Shown: positions 46,963 to 55,416 of the stretch, piece by piece
How the letters are laid out: every line of letters starts with the position of its first letter
How positions within the stretch are numbered: the first letter of the stretch is position 1
Assembly (NCBI RefSeq): GCF_025370255.1
Contig: NZ_JAMTCD010000007.1
Location: 62,001-126,000 of the forward strand
DNA length: 64,000 nt
Direction of reading: 5' to 3'
Origin: Shewanella holmiensis
Lineage (GTDB): Bacteria > Pseudomonadota > Gammaproteobacteria > Enterobacterales > Shewanellaceae
Notes under the pieces: model-generated
Seen by the model: the letters and a program-made list of their open reading frames with translations, nothing else
What the model was told of the DNA's origin: nothing
Databases searched by the model: none
Program-made: the position numbers and the translations under genes

Positions 46963-47502
46963 TCATTCAATTTTTTTAATAAATTTAGCAGGCTGTCCTG
47001 CTACAACAGTATTGTCAGGCACATCTTTGGTCACAATGCTTCCTGCGCCAACCACACTATTTCGCCCAACCGTCACCCCAGGTAAAATGATGCAATTAGC
47101 CCCCAGCCAAGCGCCATAGGATATTTTTACAGGCTTTATTTTTTCATGGCCTTGAAAATATATCGCCACAGATGGATCTGAATAAGCATGATTTGCCGTA
47201 TAAATATGCACACCAGATCCCATCAAAACATAATCTTCAATAATAATATTAGGCGTATGAGCACCATGACCTGAAGCGAACAACATAGTGGAGGGGCGAA
47301 TAATAACCTTTTTACCTATCGTGATATGCTGAGTGCAAATAGCATAACTGCCATATCGCATTTCACTGCCTTCATCGAAGTTAGCGAACTTTTTTTTACA
47401 AAGCCAATAACCCAGTCGCCTTGAATGCAGCAAAAAATGCGTCAGTGGTATATCTGGGCCGATACGATAACTGGTTAACCAAAACTTTACTTTATTCAGC
47501 AT
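46963..47502 (-). CDS. Hexapeptide-repeat acyltransferase
   Basis: Left-handed beta-helix acetyltransferase of 179 residues with repeated hexapeptides (ISYGAWLGANCIILPGVTVGRNSVVGAGSIVTKDVPDNTVVAGQPAKFI) and the active-site-type histidine in ANHAYSDP. It resembles WbbJ/maltose-acetyltransferase-type O-acetyltransferases. It starts 2 bases after the SDR gene stop, so it is the last gene of the nonulosonate operon and could O-acetylate the sugar. Substrate not shown. Confidence 0.8.
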   Translation of the reverse strand: MLNKVKFWLTSYRIGPDIPLTHFLLHSRRLGYWLCKKKFANFDEGSEMRYGSYAICTQHITIGKKVIIRPSTMLFASGHGAHTPNIIIEDYVLMGSGVHIYTANHAYSDPSVAIYFQGHEKIKPVKISYGAWLGANCIILPGVTVGRNSVVGAGSIVTKDVPDNTVVAGQPAKFIKKIE

Positions 47503-47504
47503 AA

Positions 47505-48251
47505 TTAAAGTGAAAATCCATCATCAATAATCAAATTCTGACCAGTAATGTATTTTGATTGTTCGGAAAGAAGAAACAGAATAGATCCGGTCATATCCGT
47601 GGCGTTTAACATCCCTGCGCCCATGGTTAATTGCTTATATTTATCTAAAAATGCATCAGGTTGAGCGTCAAACAAGCCGCCAGGACTAATACTATTCACT
47701 CTAAAACGGCTATCGTGTATGTAACTGGCAAAGTATTTATTCAAGTGCACAATTGCAGATTTTATTGCCGCATATTCGACTGGCATAGTCATGTTGGTAT
47801 CTTCATAAATCTCAAATTTAGGTGCAACTACGCCATAAATTGAAGAAACATTTACTATGGATAACGGGGCATTTTGCCTTAAAAACAACGCGGCACTTTG
47901 CTGCATGATTAAAAATGCCGCGCCTAAATGCAGAGAAATATTATCGTTAAAACTGGCTAAGCTAACGTCAAATAGCTTCTTACCATAATCTTTGTTGCGT
48001 GGATAACTACAGTTAACCACACCATCGATAGGCTCTATATTTTGGAAAAATGAGACAACTTCAACTTCGTTATTTACATCAAGATGCTCGATTGAAAGTT
48101 GGTCATTATCAAGACCAAAATGAGCGAGCAAGGAGTCAGTATTAATATCTGTCGCAATGACTTCAGCCTTGTTTGCTAAAAGTGCTTCTACCACAGTTTT
48201 ACCCAACAAACCGCCGGCACCTAGAACTAGAAATCGATTATTAGAATGCAT
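47505..48251 (-). CDS. SDR-family oxidoreductase (PtmA-like)
   Basis: Short-chain dehydrogenase of 248 residues. Cofactor motif GAGGLLGK near residue 12, a catalytic serine in VNVSSIYGVVAP, the YxxxK pair in VEYAAIKSAIVHLNKYF, and C-terminal GQNLIIDDGF. Overlaps the CMP-sugar synthetase gene by 11 bases. Its relatives in Campylobacter legionaminate loci are named PtmA; its exact step here is inferred from context only. Confidence 0.78.
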   Translation of the reverse strand: MHSNNRFLVLGAGGLLGKTVVEALLANKAEVIATDINTDSLLAHFGLDNDQLSIEHLDVNNEVEVVSFFQNIEPIDGVVNCSYPRNKDYGKKLFDVSLASFNDNISLHLGAAFLIMQQSAALFLRQNAPLSIVNVSSIYGVVAPKFEIYEDTNMTMPVEYAAIKSAIVHLNKYFASYIHDSRFRVNSISPGGLFDAQPDAFLDKYKQLTMGAGMLNATDMTGSILFLLSEQSKYITGQNLIIDDGFSL

Positions 48252-48960
48252 TTTTTGCCCTTTCTTTCAAAATGGTTTCAGCCATCATAAAATCATAAAT
48301 ATCATCAATATCAATCGCCCTTTCTTTTGGCACTTCAATACTAGTTACTCTGCCATTAAATAAGCTTTCACTCGATAAAACATATTCTGGTGTGGTGCTA
48401 TATACCACGGTTGTAATATCAAAAACGGCTGGTACATCTTGTCGTCGGGTAAATTTACCGTGTAGCGGATTGACCATCGAAACCTGCCCAAAAGTATCGA
48501 CAACAACCATATTAAAAAAGGGACTACGATTTGCGGGCGTCACTGAAATACAAGCATCAAAATCAGCAATTTGGTTTGTTTTTTCAGATGAAATGGCAAC
48601 TATTGCGGCGGTAATATCGTCATTACTACGTAGTGGACTTGTCGCCGGCAAGCTAACAAAGTAATCGAAGTCACCATATTTTTCTTTTACCCAAAGGCAC
48701 GCATGCTGCCAAGACAGCCATTCAGCACTGGTGTCACTGGCTAACTCAGCAGGTCTAATAATCACTTCTGCGCCAGCTTGAGTTGCAATCTTTGCAATCT
48801 CTTCATCTTCTGTAGAAACAAAAACTCTATCAATCAAAGGAGACAATATCGCACTTTCAATTGAATAATTGATAAGTGGCTTCCCCTGTAATAACTTAAT
48901 ATTTTTTCTTGGTAACCCTTTTGACCCACCACGAGCAAAAATAAACGCAAATGTTTTCAT
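48241..48960 (-). CDS. CMP-nonulosonate cytidylyltransferase (LegF/NeuA type)
   Basis: Activates a nonulosonic acid with CTP to give CMP-sugar. It has the signature FARGGSKGLPRKNIKLLQGKPLINYSI and FVSLPATSPLRSNDDI, with 239 residues. The ATGA overlap with the Gfo/Idh gene and 11-base overlap with the SDR gene indicate one operon. It should act directly after the NeuB-type synthase, supplying the donor for Maf. Confidence 0.93.
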   Translation of the reverse strand: MKTFAFIFARGGSKGLPRKNIKLLQGKPLINYSIESAILSPLIDRVFVSTEDEEIAKIATQAGAEVIIRPAELASDTSAEWLSWQHACLWVKEKYGDFDYFVSLPATSPLRSNDDITAAIVAISSEKTNQIADFDACISVTPANRSPFFNMVVVDTFGQVSMVNPLHGKFTRRQDVPAVFDITTVVYSTTPEYVLSSESLFNGRVTSIEVPKERAIDIDDIYDFMMAETILKERAKNAF

Positions 48961-49937
48961 ATTCGCCCTCTATAACACGCGCGATCTTTTACCGTATCGA
49001 TTAATGCAATTGTTTTTGCTGCTTGTAAAACGGTATGGTTATCATGTGATTGATTGTTAATTTGGGTCATAAATGACTTGAGCATATCGACGTACATTAG
49101 ATTTCTATCCCATGTCGGCTCAGAATAAATCACTTCAATACCGCAATGATTAAAAACAGTGACAGTGTTTTGTACCAAATCCCACTCGACTCGACCATTA
49201 TGCCCTATCAACTGGCATTTACGCTGCGGCACATGTTGCAGAAAATCCATATGCAGTTGGCATATCGTGCCTGACACTGTTGATAAGGTAATATCAGCAA
49301 TCTCTTCAACATCTAAATTAAGATCCTTTGAACCTCTTAATATCGCATGTTCAAATTGCAAATCCCCAAGCAACCATTGCAAGTAGTCCAGCTCATGACT
49401 CAGTTCTAATAATACGCCACCGCCTAATTCAGCATTAGCAGACACAGTGGTTTGGTAATCTTTATTAGGGCGCCAATCAGGTAAGTACTGCCCTACGTTA
49501 CAAGTGCAATGATAAATATCACCAATCAAGTTACTTTCTACAATGCGTTTAAGCGTTAATGCCGCTGGCATAAAACGTAAACAATATCCGATAGCAACTG
49601 GCGTGTGATTTTGCATTGAAACTGCCAATAAAACATCAGCTTGATCCGTTGTGGCAGCAATCGGCTTTTCAACCAGTACCGGAATATTGGCATTAATTAA
49701 AGTGATAGCGTGCTTTGCATGTAACGAAGATGGAGAGGCGATAATCACAAAATCCGGCAGTAACGGAATAATCTCATCTAAATTCAATAAAATCGCTTCT
49801 GCATCGTCTATCGGTTGAGCCAGAGCTCGCCCACTAGCAGAAACCGCAAAAATTTTTGCCTCGGGAAATAATTGTTTAACGTTTTTTCGATGGCGCGCCG
49901 CAATAGCACCCAAACCAATGACAACAACGGTTTTCAT
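48957..49937 (-). CDS. Gfo/Idh/MocA-family sugar oxidoreductase
   Basis: NAD(P)-dependent oxidoreductase of 326 residues. Cofactor-binding GLGAIAARHRKN near the N-terminus, the EKP motif in VLVEKPIAATTDQA, and GGVLLELSHELDYLQWLLGD in the second domain. Shares 4-base overlaps with both neighbours. Such enzymes occur in some nonulosonate operons, where they may alter a nucleotide sugar or the C-9 sugar. No defined substrate can be read from the sequence. Confidence 0.82.
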   Translation of the reverse strand: MKTVVVIGLGAIAARHRKNVKQLFPEAKIFAVSASGRALAQPIDDAEAILLNLDEIIPLLPDFVIIASPSSLHAKHAITLINANIPVLVEKPIAATTDQADVLLAVSMQNHTPVAIGYCLRFMPAALTLKRIVESNLIGDIYHCTCNVGQYLPDWRPNKDYQTTVSANAELGGGVLLELSHELDYLQWLLGDLQFEHAILRGSKDLNLDVEEIADITLSTVSGTICQLHMDFLQHVPQRKCQLIGHNGRVEWDLVQNTVTVFNHCGIEVIYSEPTWDRNLMYVDMLKSFMTQINNQSHDNHTVLQAAKTIALIDTVKDRACYRGRI

Positions 49938-50992
49938 TCACTCATACCTAAAGCGCAAATATCAGCTTGTGCTCGATTAAAATCATCTAACCGTCCTATA
50001 TCTAACCAATACTCATGCAATGGAAACATAAGCACTTTTCCACCCACTTGGATCTTGTTATCTAGTAGCGTAGGCATATCAATCACTTGGTTTACGCTCA
50101 CTTGCTTAATAATTTCAGGCGACACCACATAGATACCTGCATTGACAAAAAATCGTTGCGTCGGCTTCTCTTCCATACTCACAACTTCATTACCTTTGCC
50201 ATTAATCACCCCATAGGGAATTTGGTACTCATACTCCCTCACACACATAGTGGCCTGGGCTTGATTTTCATTGTGAAACTCGAGTAAACGCTGAACATCG
50301 ACTTTAGTTAACACATCACCATTCATCATAATAAGTGGTAAATCAGGTATATCATTTGGCAATAAACCCAAAGCGCCACCTGTGCCTAAGGGGGAATCTT
50401 CATGAATATAGGTAATGTTGACATTCAAGCGACTACCATCCCCAAAGTAATCTTTTATTTGCTCTGGCATAAAATGAGTAGAAATATAAAAATTCACAAA
50501 ACCGGCTTTGGCAAAATTAAGTATCGTCATTTCTAAAAGCGGTTTATTACCGACTTTTAACATAGGTTTGGGACAATTATCAGTCAGAGGACGTAAACGC
50601 GTACCAAAGCCTCCGGCCATAATCAGTACAGGATTATCATAGTAGGATTGGTTCAACGCCTGTTTAAGCGTTTGCAAACCAGCCACTCTGCCATCTTTAA
50701 TCAATGGTATGGCTAAAATGCTTTTCTGTTCCATTAAACGGATGAGTTTTTGCTTCGGCGTGTCAAATTGAGCAGTAATAGGATTATGGTTCATCACCAA
50801 ATCCACGGTTTGATCTAAGGTAAGGTTATTTAATAACGCACGTCTTATATCACCATCGGTAACAACACCTTTTAATTGATCATTTTCATCGACCACCAAA
50901 GCAACTTGTAGGGCATGAAGGTTAATGATTTCTAAAGCATCACGAATGGACTGCTTAGGTGCTAAAGCAACATCTTTCCAATGCTTTTTCAT
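49934..50992 (-). CDS. CBS-domain sugar-phosphate nucleotidyltransferase (LegX/PtmE type)
   Basis: Two CBS domains (~residues 1-115: DVALAPKQSIRDALEIINL, VVDENDQLKGVVTDGDIRRALL) are fused to a nucleotidyltransferase domain beginning VLIMAGGFGTRLRPLTDNCPKPMLKVG. It has 352 residues. This architecture is that of PtmE/LegX, the glucosamine-1-phosphate guanylyltransferase of the Campylobacter legionaminate pathway. If so, the pathway may start from GDP- rather than UDP-linked sugar. The CBS pair would allow allosteric control. Confidence 0.85.
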   Translation of the reverse strand: MKKHWKDVALAPKQSIRDALEIINLHALQVALVVDENDQLKGVVTDGDIRRALLNNLTLDQTVDLVMNHNPITAQFDTPKQKLIRLMEQKSILAIPLIKDGRVAGLQTLKQALNQSYYDNPVLIMAGGFGTRLRPLTDNCPKPMLKVGNKPLLEMTILNFAKAGFVNFYISTHFMPEQIKDYFGDGSRLNVNITYIHEDSPLGTGGALGLLPNDIPDLPLIMMNGDVLTKVDVQRLLEFHNENQAQATMCVREYEYQIPYGVINGKGNEVVSMEEKPTQRFFVNAGIYVVSPEIIKQVSVNQVIDMPTLLDNKIQVGGKVLMFPLHEYWLDIGRLDDFNRAQADICALGMSE

Positions 50993-50998
50993 AACATT

Positions 50999-51640
50999 TC
51001 ATTCCTTTTTTATGATTAACGCTCTGTGCCCATAAACAATGGCTTTATCTTCAATATTTTTTATAACTGTAGCGCCAGCGCCAACAATGACATGGTCACC
51101 AATATTCACCCCCTGGATCACACAAGCATGTACACCAACATGAACATTATTGAGGGTTTGCACCCCACCACAAAGTGTCGCCCTTGGAGCAATATGGTTA
51201 TTGGCACCTACAACGCAATCATGCTCAATTATTGCGCCGGTATTTATGATGCTACCTTCACCAATACAGGCTCCCGCTTGAATAATCGCGCCATGCATAA
51301 CTTGCACACCCCGTGCCAATTTGGAAGAAGGAGACACTATAGCCAATGGTGATATAACGGATGTGAAGCTAAAACCCAATTTAGTAAAGAATGTTGCCAC
51401 ATTTTCCCGATTATTATGTTTTGGCATACTACCAATACCATTAACCAATAACACGTCATCGGGATTAAACTGATTGATATCTTCATCATTACTCAAATGT
51501 TGTATCTTTTCAAATACTTGAGTACTGGTGTTTTTATTCGGAGAGATATAAGCAATAACCCGTTCGCCACTTAAATTCAGCGAATCCATTAATACACTTG
51601 CATGGCCGCCTGAACCAATCATGATTAATGGCTTATTCAT
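50999..51640 (-). CDS. NeuD/LegH-type sugar N- or O-acyltransferase
   Basis: Protein of 213 residues with an N-terminal PglD-like nucleotide-sugar-binding segment (MNKPLIMIGSGGHASVLMDSL) and a hexapeptide beta-helix (ARGVQVMHGAIIQAGACIGEGSIINTGAIIEHDCVVGANNHIAP). I chose the ATG at 51640, which overlaps the synthase stop by 8 bases. It may N-acetylate the 4-amino sugar or O-acetylate the final product. The GNAT-type enzyme in the same operon is a rival for the first role. Confidence 0.82.
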   Translation of the reverse strand: MNKPLIMIGSGGHASVLMDSLNLSGERVIAYISPNKNTSTQVFEKIQHLSNDEDINQFNPDDVLLVNGIGSMPKHNNRENVATFFTKLGFSFTSVISPLAIVSPSSKLARGVQVMHGAIIQAGACIGEGSIINTGAIIEHDCVVGANNHIAPRATLCGGVQTLNNVHVGVHACVIQGVNIGDHVIVGAGATVIKNIEDKAIVYGHRALIIKKE

Positions 51641-52715
51641 CAATAAGATCCCCAACCAGATAACTCTTTGTTGCAACTTGCCCTGAGGTAAGCTGCCAAA
51701 ATAAATCAGGTGACATTCCCGTTCCGGGTCTTTTTATTGTCAAATTTCTGACATTAAAAGGTTCGCCTTGTTTAATATCTGTTTGAGCCACAATACTTTT
51801 TCGCGCTATCGGAATGTTTTTAACTTCTGAAAGACTCGGCTTTTTAATACCATGACCTAATGCTTGCTCGACATGCCTAATTGACTCGACCATCATTTTT
51901 AACTGCAAAGGCTCAATTGAAGCGCGATGATCGGGCCCAGGCAATGAACAATCTAAGGTAAAGTGTTTCTCAATAACGACAGCCTCTTTAGCCACTGCCG
52001 CAATCGGAATTGCAATCCCTTTGGTATGATCTGAATAACCTACCGGCAAACCGAAACTGCGTTTTAATGTCTCCATAACATTTAAGTTAACTTCTTCAAA
52101 TGGTGCTGGATATTCTGTTGTGCAGTGTAAAATGGTCACTTTGCTCGATAAGGCTTTTTGACCTTCATCTGAGCTAAACGCAAGCTCAAAATTTGCCAAA
52201 GAAGGCGGCATATCTAATGACGAAACATAGCCAAAGGCAATAACACTCAGCGCGTTTTTCACTTCTTCTAGGGTTGCCATTCCTGTAGACAAAATAATAT
52301 CTAGGCCAGTACGGGCATGGTCTAATATAAATGGACTATTTGTCAGTTCACCCGAAGGGATCTTTAGCCTTTTAACCTTAATATCGTTCACTAAAAACGC
52401 TAAGCTTTCAGAATCAAATGCGGTCGATAAAAATTCAATGTTTTTTAAAGCACAATATTCAAGCAATTGATGATGAGCGTCATAACTTAATTCAAGGCGC
52501 GTTAACATTGCTAACTGTGACTCTTTATTACCGGTAGTCTCTATCTGATACTGTGCTTTACCTGCAGCGGCGGTCACTAAGTTTTTCGCTTTAAACGTTT
52601 GAAACTTTACAATATCAGCACCAGCATCAACAGCTGCATCGACCAGCTTAAACGCCATTTCAAGTGAGCCATTATGGTTAACACCCGCTTCGGCTATGAC
52701 TAAGGTTTGCTTCAT
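51633..52715 (-). CDS. Nonulosonate synthase (LegI/NeuB type)
   Basis: Condenses phosphoenolpyruvate with a 2,4-diacylamino-trideoxy-hexose (or ManNAc) to give a nine-carbon nonulosonic acid. NeuB domain ~1-270 (VIAEAGVNHNGSLEMAFKLVDAA, ADIVKFQTFKAKNLVT, VGYSDHTKGI, EKHFTLDCSLPGPDHRAS), and SAF domain ~295-355 (ARKSIVAQTDIKQGEPFNVRNLTIKRPGTGM). Its 360 residues are normal. Neighbours make legionaminate more likely than sialate, but the sequence alone cannot fix it. Confidence 0.92.
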   Translation of the reverse strand: MKQTLVIAEAGVNHNGSLEMAFKLVDAAVDAGADIVKFQTFKAKNLVTAAAGKAQYQIETTGNKESQLAMLTRLELSYDAHHQLLEYCALKNIEFLSTAFDSESLAFLVNDIKVKRLKIPSGELTNSPFILDHARTGLDIILSTGMATLEEVKNALSVIAFGYVSSLDMPPSLANFELAFSSDEGQKALSSKVTILHCTTEYPAPFEEVNLNVMETLKRSFGLPVGYSDHTKGIAIPIAAVAKEAVVIEKHFTLDCSLPGPDHRASIEPLQLKMMVESIRHVEQALGHGIKKPSLSEVKNIPIARKSIVAQTDIKQGEPFNVRNLTIKRPGTGMSPDLFWQLTSGQVATKSYLVGDLIDE

Positions 52716-53389
52716 TTTATTATCTCTTTTAGCAACATAAACGCTTCTGCTGAATCACATCCAGCTTGTACTCCTCTCACATGCCCTAAAGACTTAATCG
52801 CCTTTATACTTCGCGGAAATGGAAACTCACCCATTTCAGATGCATACAGCTTCAAAATTGATATTTTCTTTTCCATAAACTCAGAAATATCGACAAATAC
52901 ATTAGGGCTAAACATCGTATTACCTGGCTTTATATTAAAATCAGTTTCAGACAAAGTTTCATAGGCCAGTATTTTTTCGATGAAAGGGTATCTAAAAGAT
53001 TTCGTTGTCGAAGCAACAACATCAAATACTACTTCATGATCACTATGAACATCATTTCGAAATGGGGTATATACAATTTGAGGTTTTACTTGATTCATTA
53101 CCGCAGAAAAAGCATCAACCAAATTGCTTTTTGATTCGGTGTCTAATAATGCAGGCGAAAATGCGAATTGATGGACTGATTTAAAACCATATTGCTGAGT
53201 AACAGCCAACACTTCCTCTTGGCGCTTTAACATCGCCTCTTCTGAATAACCACAAGCAGAAGACATTTGAGTTACGATTAACCAATGAATTTCATCACCA
53301 TTTTGTTTATGCTTTAATAAAGTACCACCACAGCCAAGCGATTCATCATCCGCATGAGGAGCAACCACTAACACGCTTTTATTAAACAT
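52712..53389 (-). CDS. PIG-L family deacetylase
   Basis: Zinc-dependent LmbE/PIG-L N-deacetylase of 225 residues. The metal site APHADDESLGCGGTL is near residue 10 and HSDH lies in RNDVHSDHEVVFD. Such enzymes remove N-acetyl groups from sugar derivatives. It overlaps the epimerase gene by 8 bases and the synthase gene by 4, so it is a co-translated member of the pathway, not an insertion. It could free an amino group for a different acyl decoration. Confidence 0.88.
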   Translation of the reverse strand: MFNKSVLVVAPHADDESLGCGGTLLKHKQNGDEIHWLIVTQMSSACGYSEEAMLKRQEEVLAVTQQYGFKSVHQFAFSPALLDTESKSNLVDAFSAVMNQVKPQIVYTPFRNDVHSDHEVVFDVVASTTKSFRYPFIEKILAYETLSETDFNIKPGNTMFSPNVFVDISEFMEKKISILKLYASEMGEFPFPRSIKAIKSLGHVRGVQAGCDSAEAFMLLKEIIK

Positions 53390-54536
53390 ATAAAGGGTCC
53401 TCAGGTTTATTCAGAAGCGATTTAAAATCGATTGATTTAATTAGCTTGTGGGCTTTTTCTGCGGAATGGCCATCACCATAAATATTAGTCACACCCTCCA
53501 TTTTCAAAGCGAACTCCACTGACGAGATTTCATTTAACCCAGCTTGGATAGCCTCTATTGATGTGTCCACAAACAACACATTATCCGAACAATCTCGCCC
53601 TCTTTGGCGTAACCCGACATTTAAACAAGGTATTGGGATACTGGCAGATTCAAGCAAACCCGCCGATGAATTACCCACAATGATATTGCATGCACTAAAA
53701 AGATTAAGAAACTCACCTCGAGGTAAATTTCCATAAAGCGTTATTTCAGAGTATTTTGCAGCTAAACCTGACAATGTTGAAACAATTGTAGCATTGCCAG
53801 GATCACTATTTGGCGAGCCGATGAAACAATGATAACCATTTTTTATCAACGTCATTAGCATGTTAGTGATAATTTCAGGGGCTTGTATTACTTCATCTTT
53901 TATAGGGTGAAAAATAACCAACGCAGCAGGCTTATCGACAATTCTCCCCGCAATGAGATCTTTTACACCCGCTATCGGTACAATATTCTTAAACTTATCA
54001 AGTGCAATACTTCCCAAATCAAAAATTCGATTTGAAGGCTCTTTTAACGCTAATAAACGTGCTTTGTGCACAGCTGTACTGACAAAATGTACCGTTGATA
54101 ACTTACTTACTGCATGACGGATAGGATTGTCGATATAACCATCACTTGCATGGTCTCCACCATAAAAATGCAAGGTAGGAATAGATAAATAACCACCCAG
54201 TAATGCCCCAACCATGACATCTTCTCTATCACCGGCATAAATAATTAAATCTGGCGAAAAAGCGGCAACAGCATCGACAGCCGATAACAATAAAATGGAT
54301 GCGCTTTTAAGTCTAGATTTGGCCGTATCACTATTAATTAAGCTATCAATCTCAAGAAGCACATCAAAACCATCACGGTGAATATCGTTAACCGTATAGC
54401 CATGAACGGCCGAATTATGTGTGCCACCAACTAATAATTTCAAGTCAATATCAATGTCATTATGCAGTCGAGAATATAAAGGACTTAATAAATCATAATC
54501 AGACCTAATGGAGGTCAACGCTAAAATCTTCATCAA
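53382..54536 (-). CDS. Hydrolysing nucleotide-sugar 2-epimerase (NeuC/LegG type)
   Basis: Releases the nucleotide while inverting C-2, giving the mannose-configured sugar that the synthase uses. It has 384 residues. TSIRSDYDLLSPLYSRL, YAGDREDVMVGALL, HFYGGDHASDGYIDNPIRHAVSKLS, FHPIKDE and VGNSSAGLLES fit the NeuC family. The double ATG at 54536/54533 overlaps the GNAT stop. The GGD-x3-DG stretch replaces the more usual GGE-x3-EG-like pattern (from memory). Confidence 0.9.
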   Translation of the reverse strand: MMKILALTSIRSDYDLLSPLYSRLHNDIDIDLKLLVGGTHNSAVHGYTVNDIHRDGFDVLLEIDSLINSDTAKSRLKSASILLLSAVDAVAAFSPDLIIYAGDREDVMVGALLGGYLSIPTLHFYGGDHASDGYIDNPIRHAVSKLSTVHFVSTAVHKARLLALKEPSNRIFDLGSIALDKFKNIVPIAGVKDLIAGRIVDKPAALVIFHPIKDEVIQAPEIITNMLMTLIKNGYHCFIGSPNSDPGNATIVSTLSGLAAKYSEITLYGNLPRGEFLNLFSACNIIVGNSSAGLLESASIPIPCLNVGLRQRGRDCSDNVLFVDTSIEAIQAGLNEISSVEFALKMEGVTNIYGDGHSAEKAHKLIKSIDFKSLLNKPEDPLYV

Positions 54537-55360
54537 AATATATCCGACATTGACATCTGTACAAAGATATTTGGCGCGGTTGTCATATTAAACGTTCGAT
54601 ATCCAAAACGATAAGGAAACGAGGTACTTACGCCTTCGGGTAAAATATCATCTTCTTGAATAGGTAAAATAATATTGTAGTCTTGTTCTAAGGATAAATC
54701 GTGCAAACTGCCTCCAGCACCCAAGTGCATTACATCGGCAACACCATCCAAAGGTTTAACACCTAATCCATTGCTATAATTCCATTGTTGATTAGGTTTA
54801 TGGGTTCTCCAGTATCTAATATCAGGTTTTTCCATATTTAGCGTTAAAGAGTCCGCTGTTTTCACTCGGGCAAGTTTTTCAGTAGCAAAATCAATTGATG
54901 GTTTAGTAATTTGCATCACTCGGTATTCATCCGAAATAACCCACTGTAGTCGCCTGATAAATCCAGGCGTCGAATTTTCATTAGGAAAACCAAACACCAT
55001 TGCAGGTTGATTAAATGTATTAATTAAGTCATACACACGCTCTGCTAATTCTTGAAAGAGTCCGTGTTTGCGATAATCAACACCCACCATTGTCGTCATG
55101 GATAAAAAGCCCAAAACAGATTCGCTTTCAGACTCTAAATTCATCGGGACAACGGCATAATGACCAATCAACTTTTCACCATCAAAAGCCATCGATACTA
55201 AAGGTTCACCAAATGGATTATCTAAATATGCCCATTGCCATAACTCTTTTGACAAAGGTTTTTCGAAAGACTCCAAAAACAACTCAGCAATGGCATCATA
55301 ATAATTGATCAATTCATCTTTATTGGTGACATCAACAATTTTAAAATCATGACTCATCAT
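54533..55360 (-). CDS. GNAT-like N-acetyltransferase
   Basis: A 275-residue protein with GNAT features: LFLESFEKPLSKELWQWAYLDNPFG, HYAVVPMNLESESESVLGFLSMTTMVGVDYRKHGLFQELAERV (acetyl-CoA-binding turn R-x-x-G-L-F), then a long unusual C-terminus. Its place directly after the aminotransferase gene suggests it acetylates the new 4-amino group (LegH or PseH role). Larger than PseH-type enzymes, so substrate may differ. Confidence 0.75.
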   Translation of the reverse strand: MMSHDFKIVDVTNKDELINYYDAIAELFLESFEKPLSKELWQWAYLDNPFGEPLVSMAFDGEKLIGHYAVVPMNLESESESVLGFLSMTTMVGVDYRKHGLFQELAERVYDLINTFNQPAMVFGFPNENSTPGFIRRLQWVISDEYRVMQITKPSIDFATEKLARVKTADSLTLNMEKPDIRYWRTHKPNQQWNYSNGLGVKPLDGVADVMHLGAGGSLHDLSLEQDYNIILPIQEDDILPEGVSTSFPYRFGYRTFNMTTAPNIFVQMSMSDIF

Positions 55361-55416
55361 TTTCTCTACCCTTCTGGTTCAACATTAGTTTCAACGTCAT
55401 TTGGATTTATCAAATA

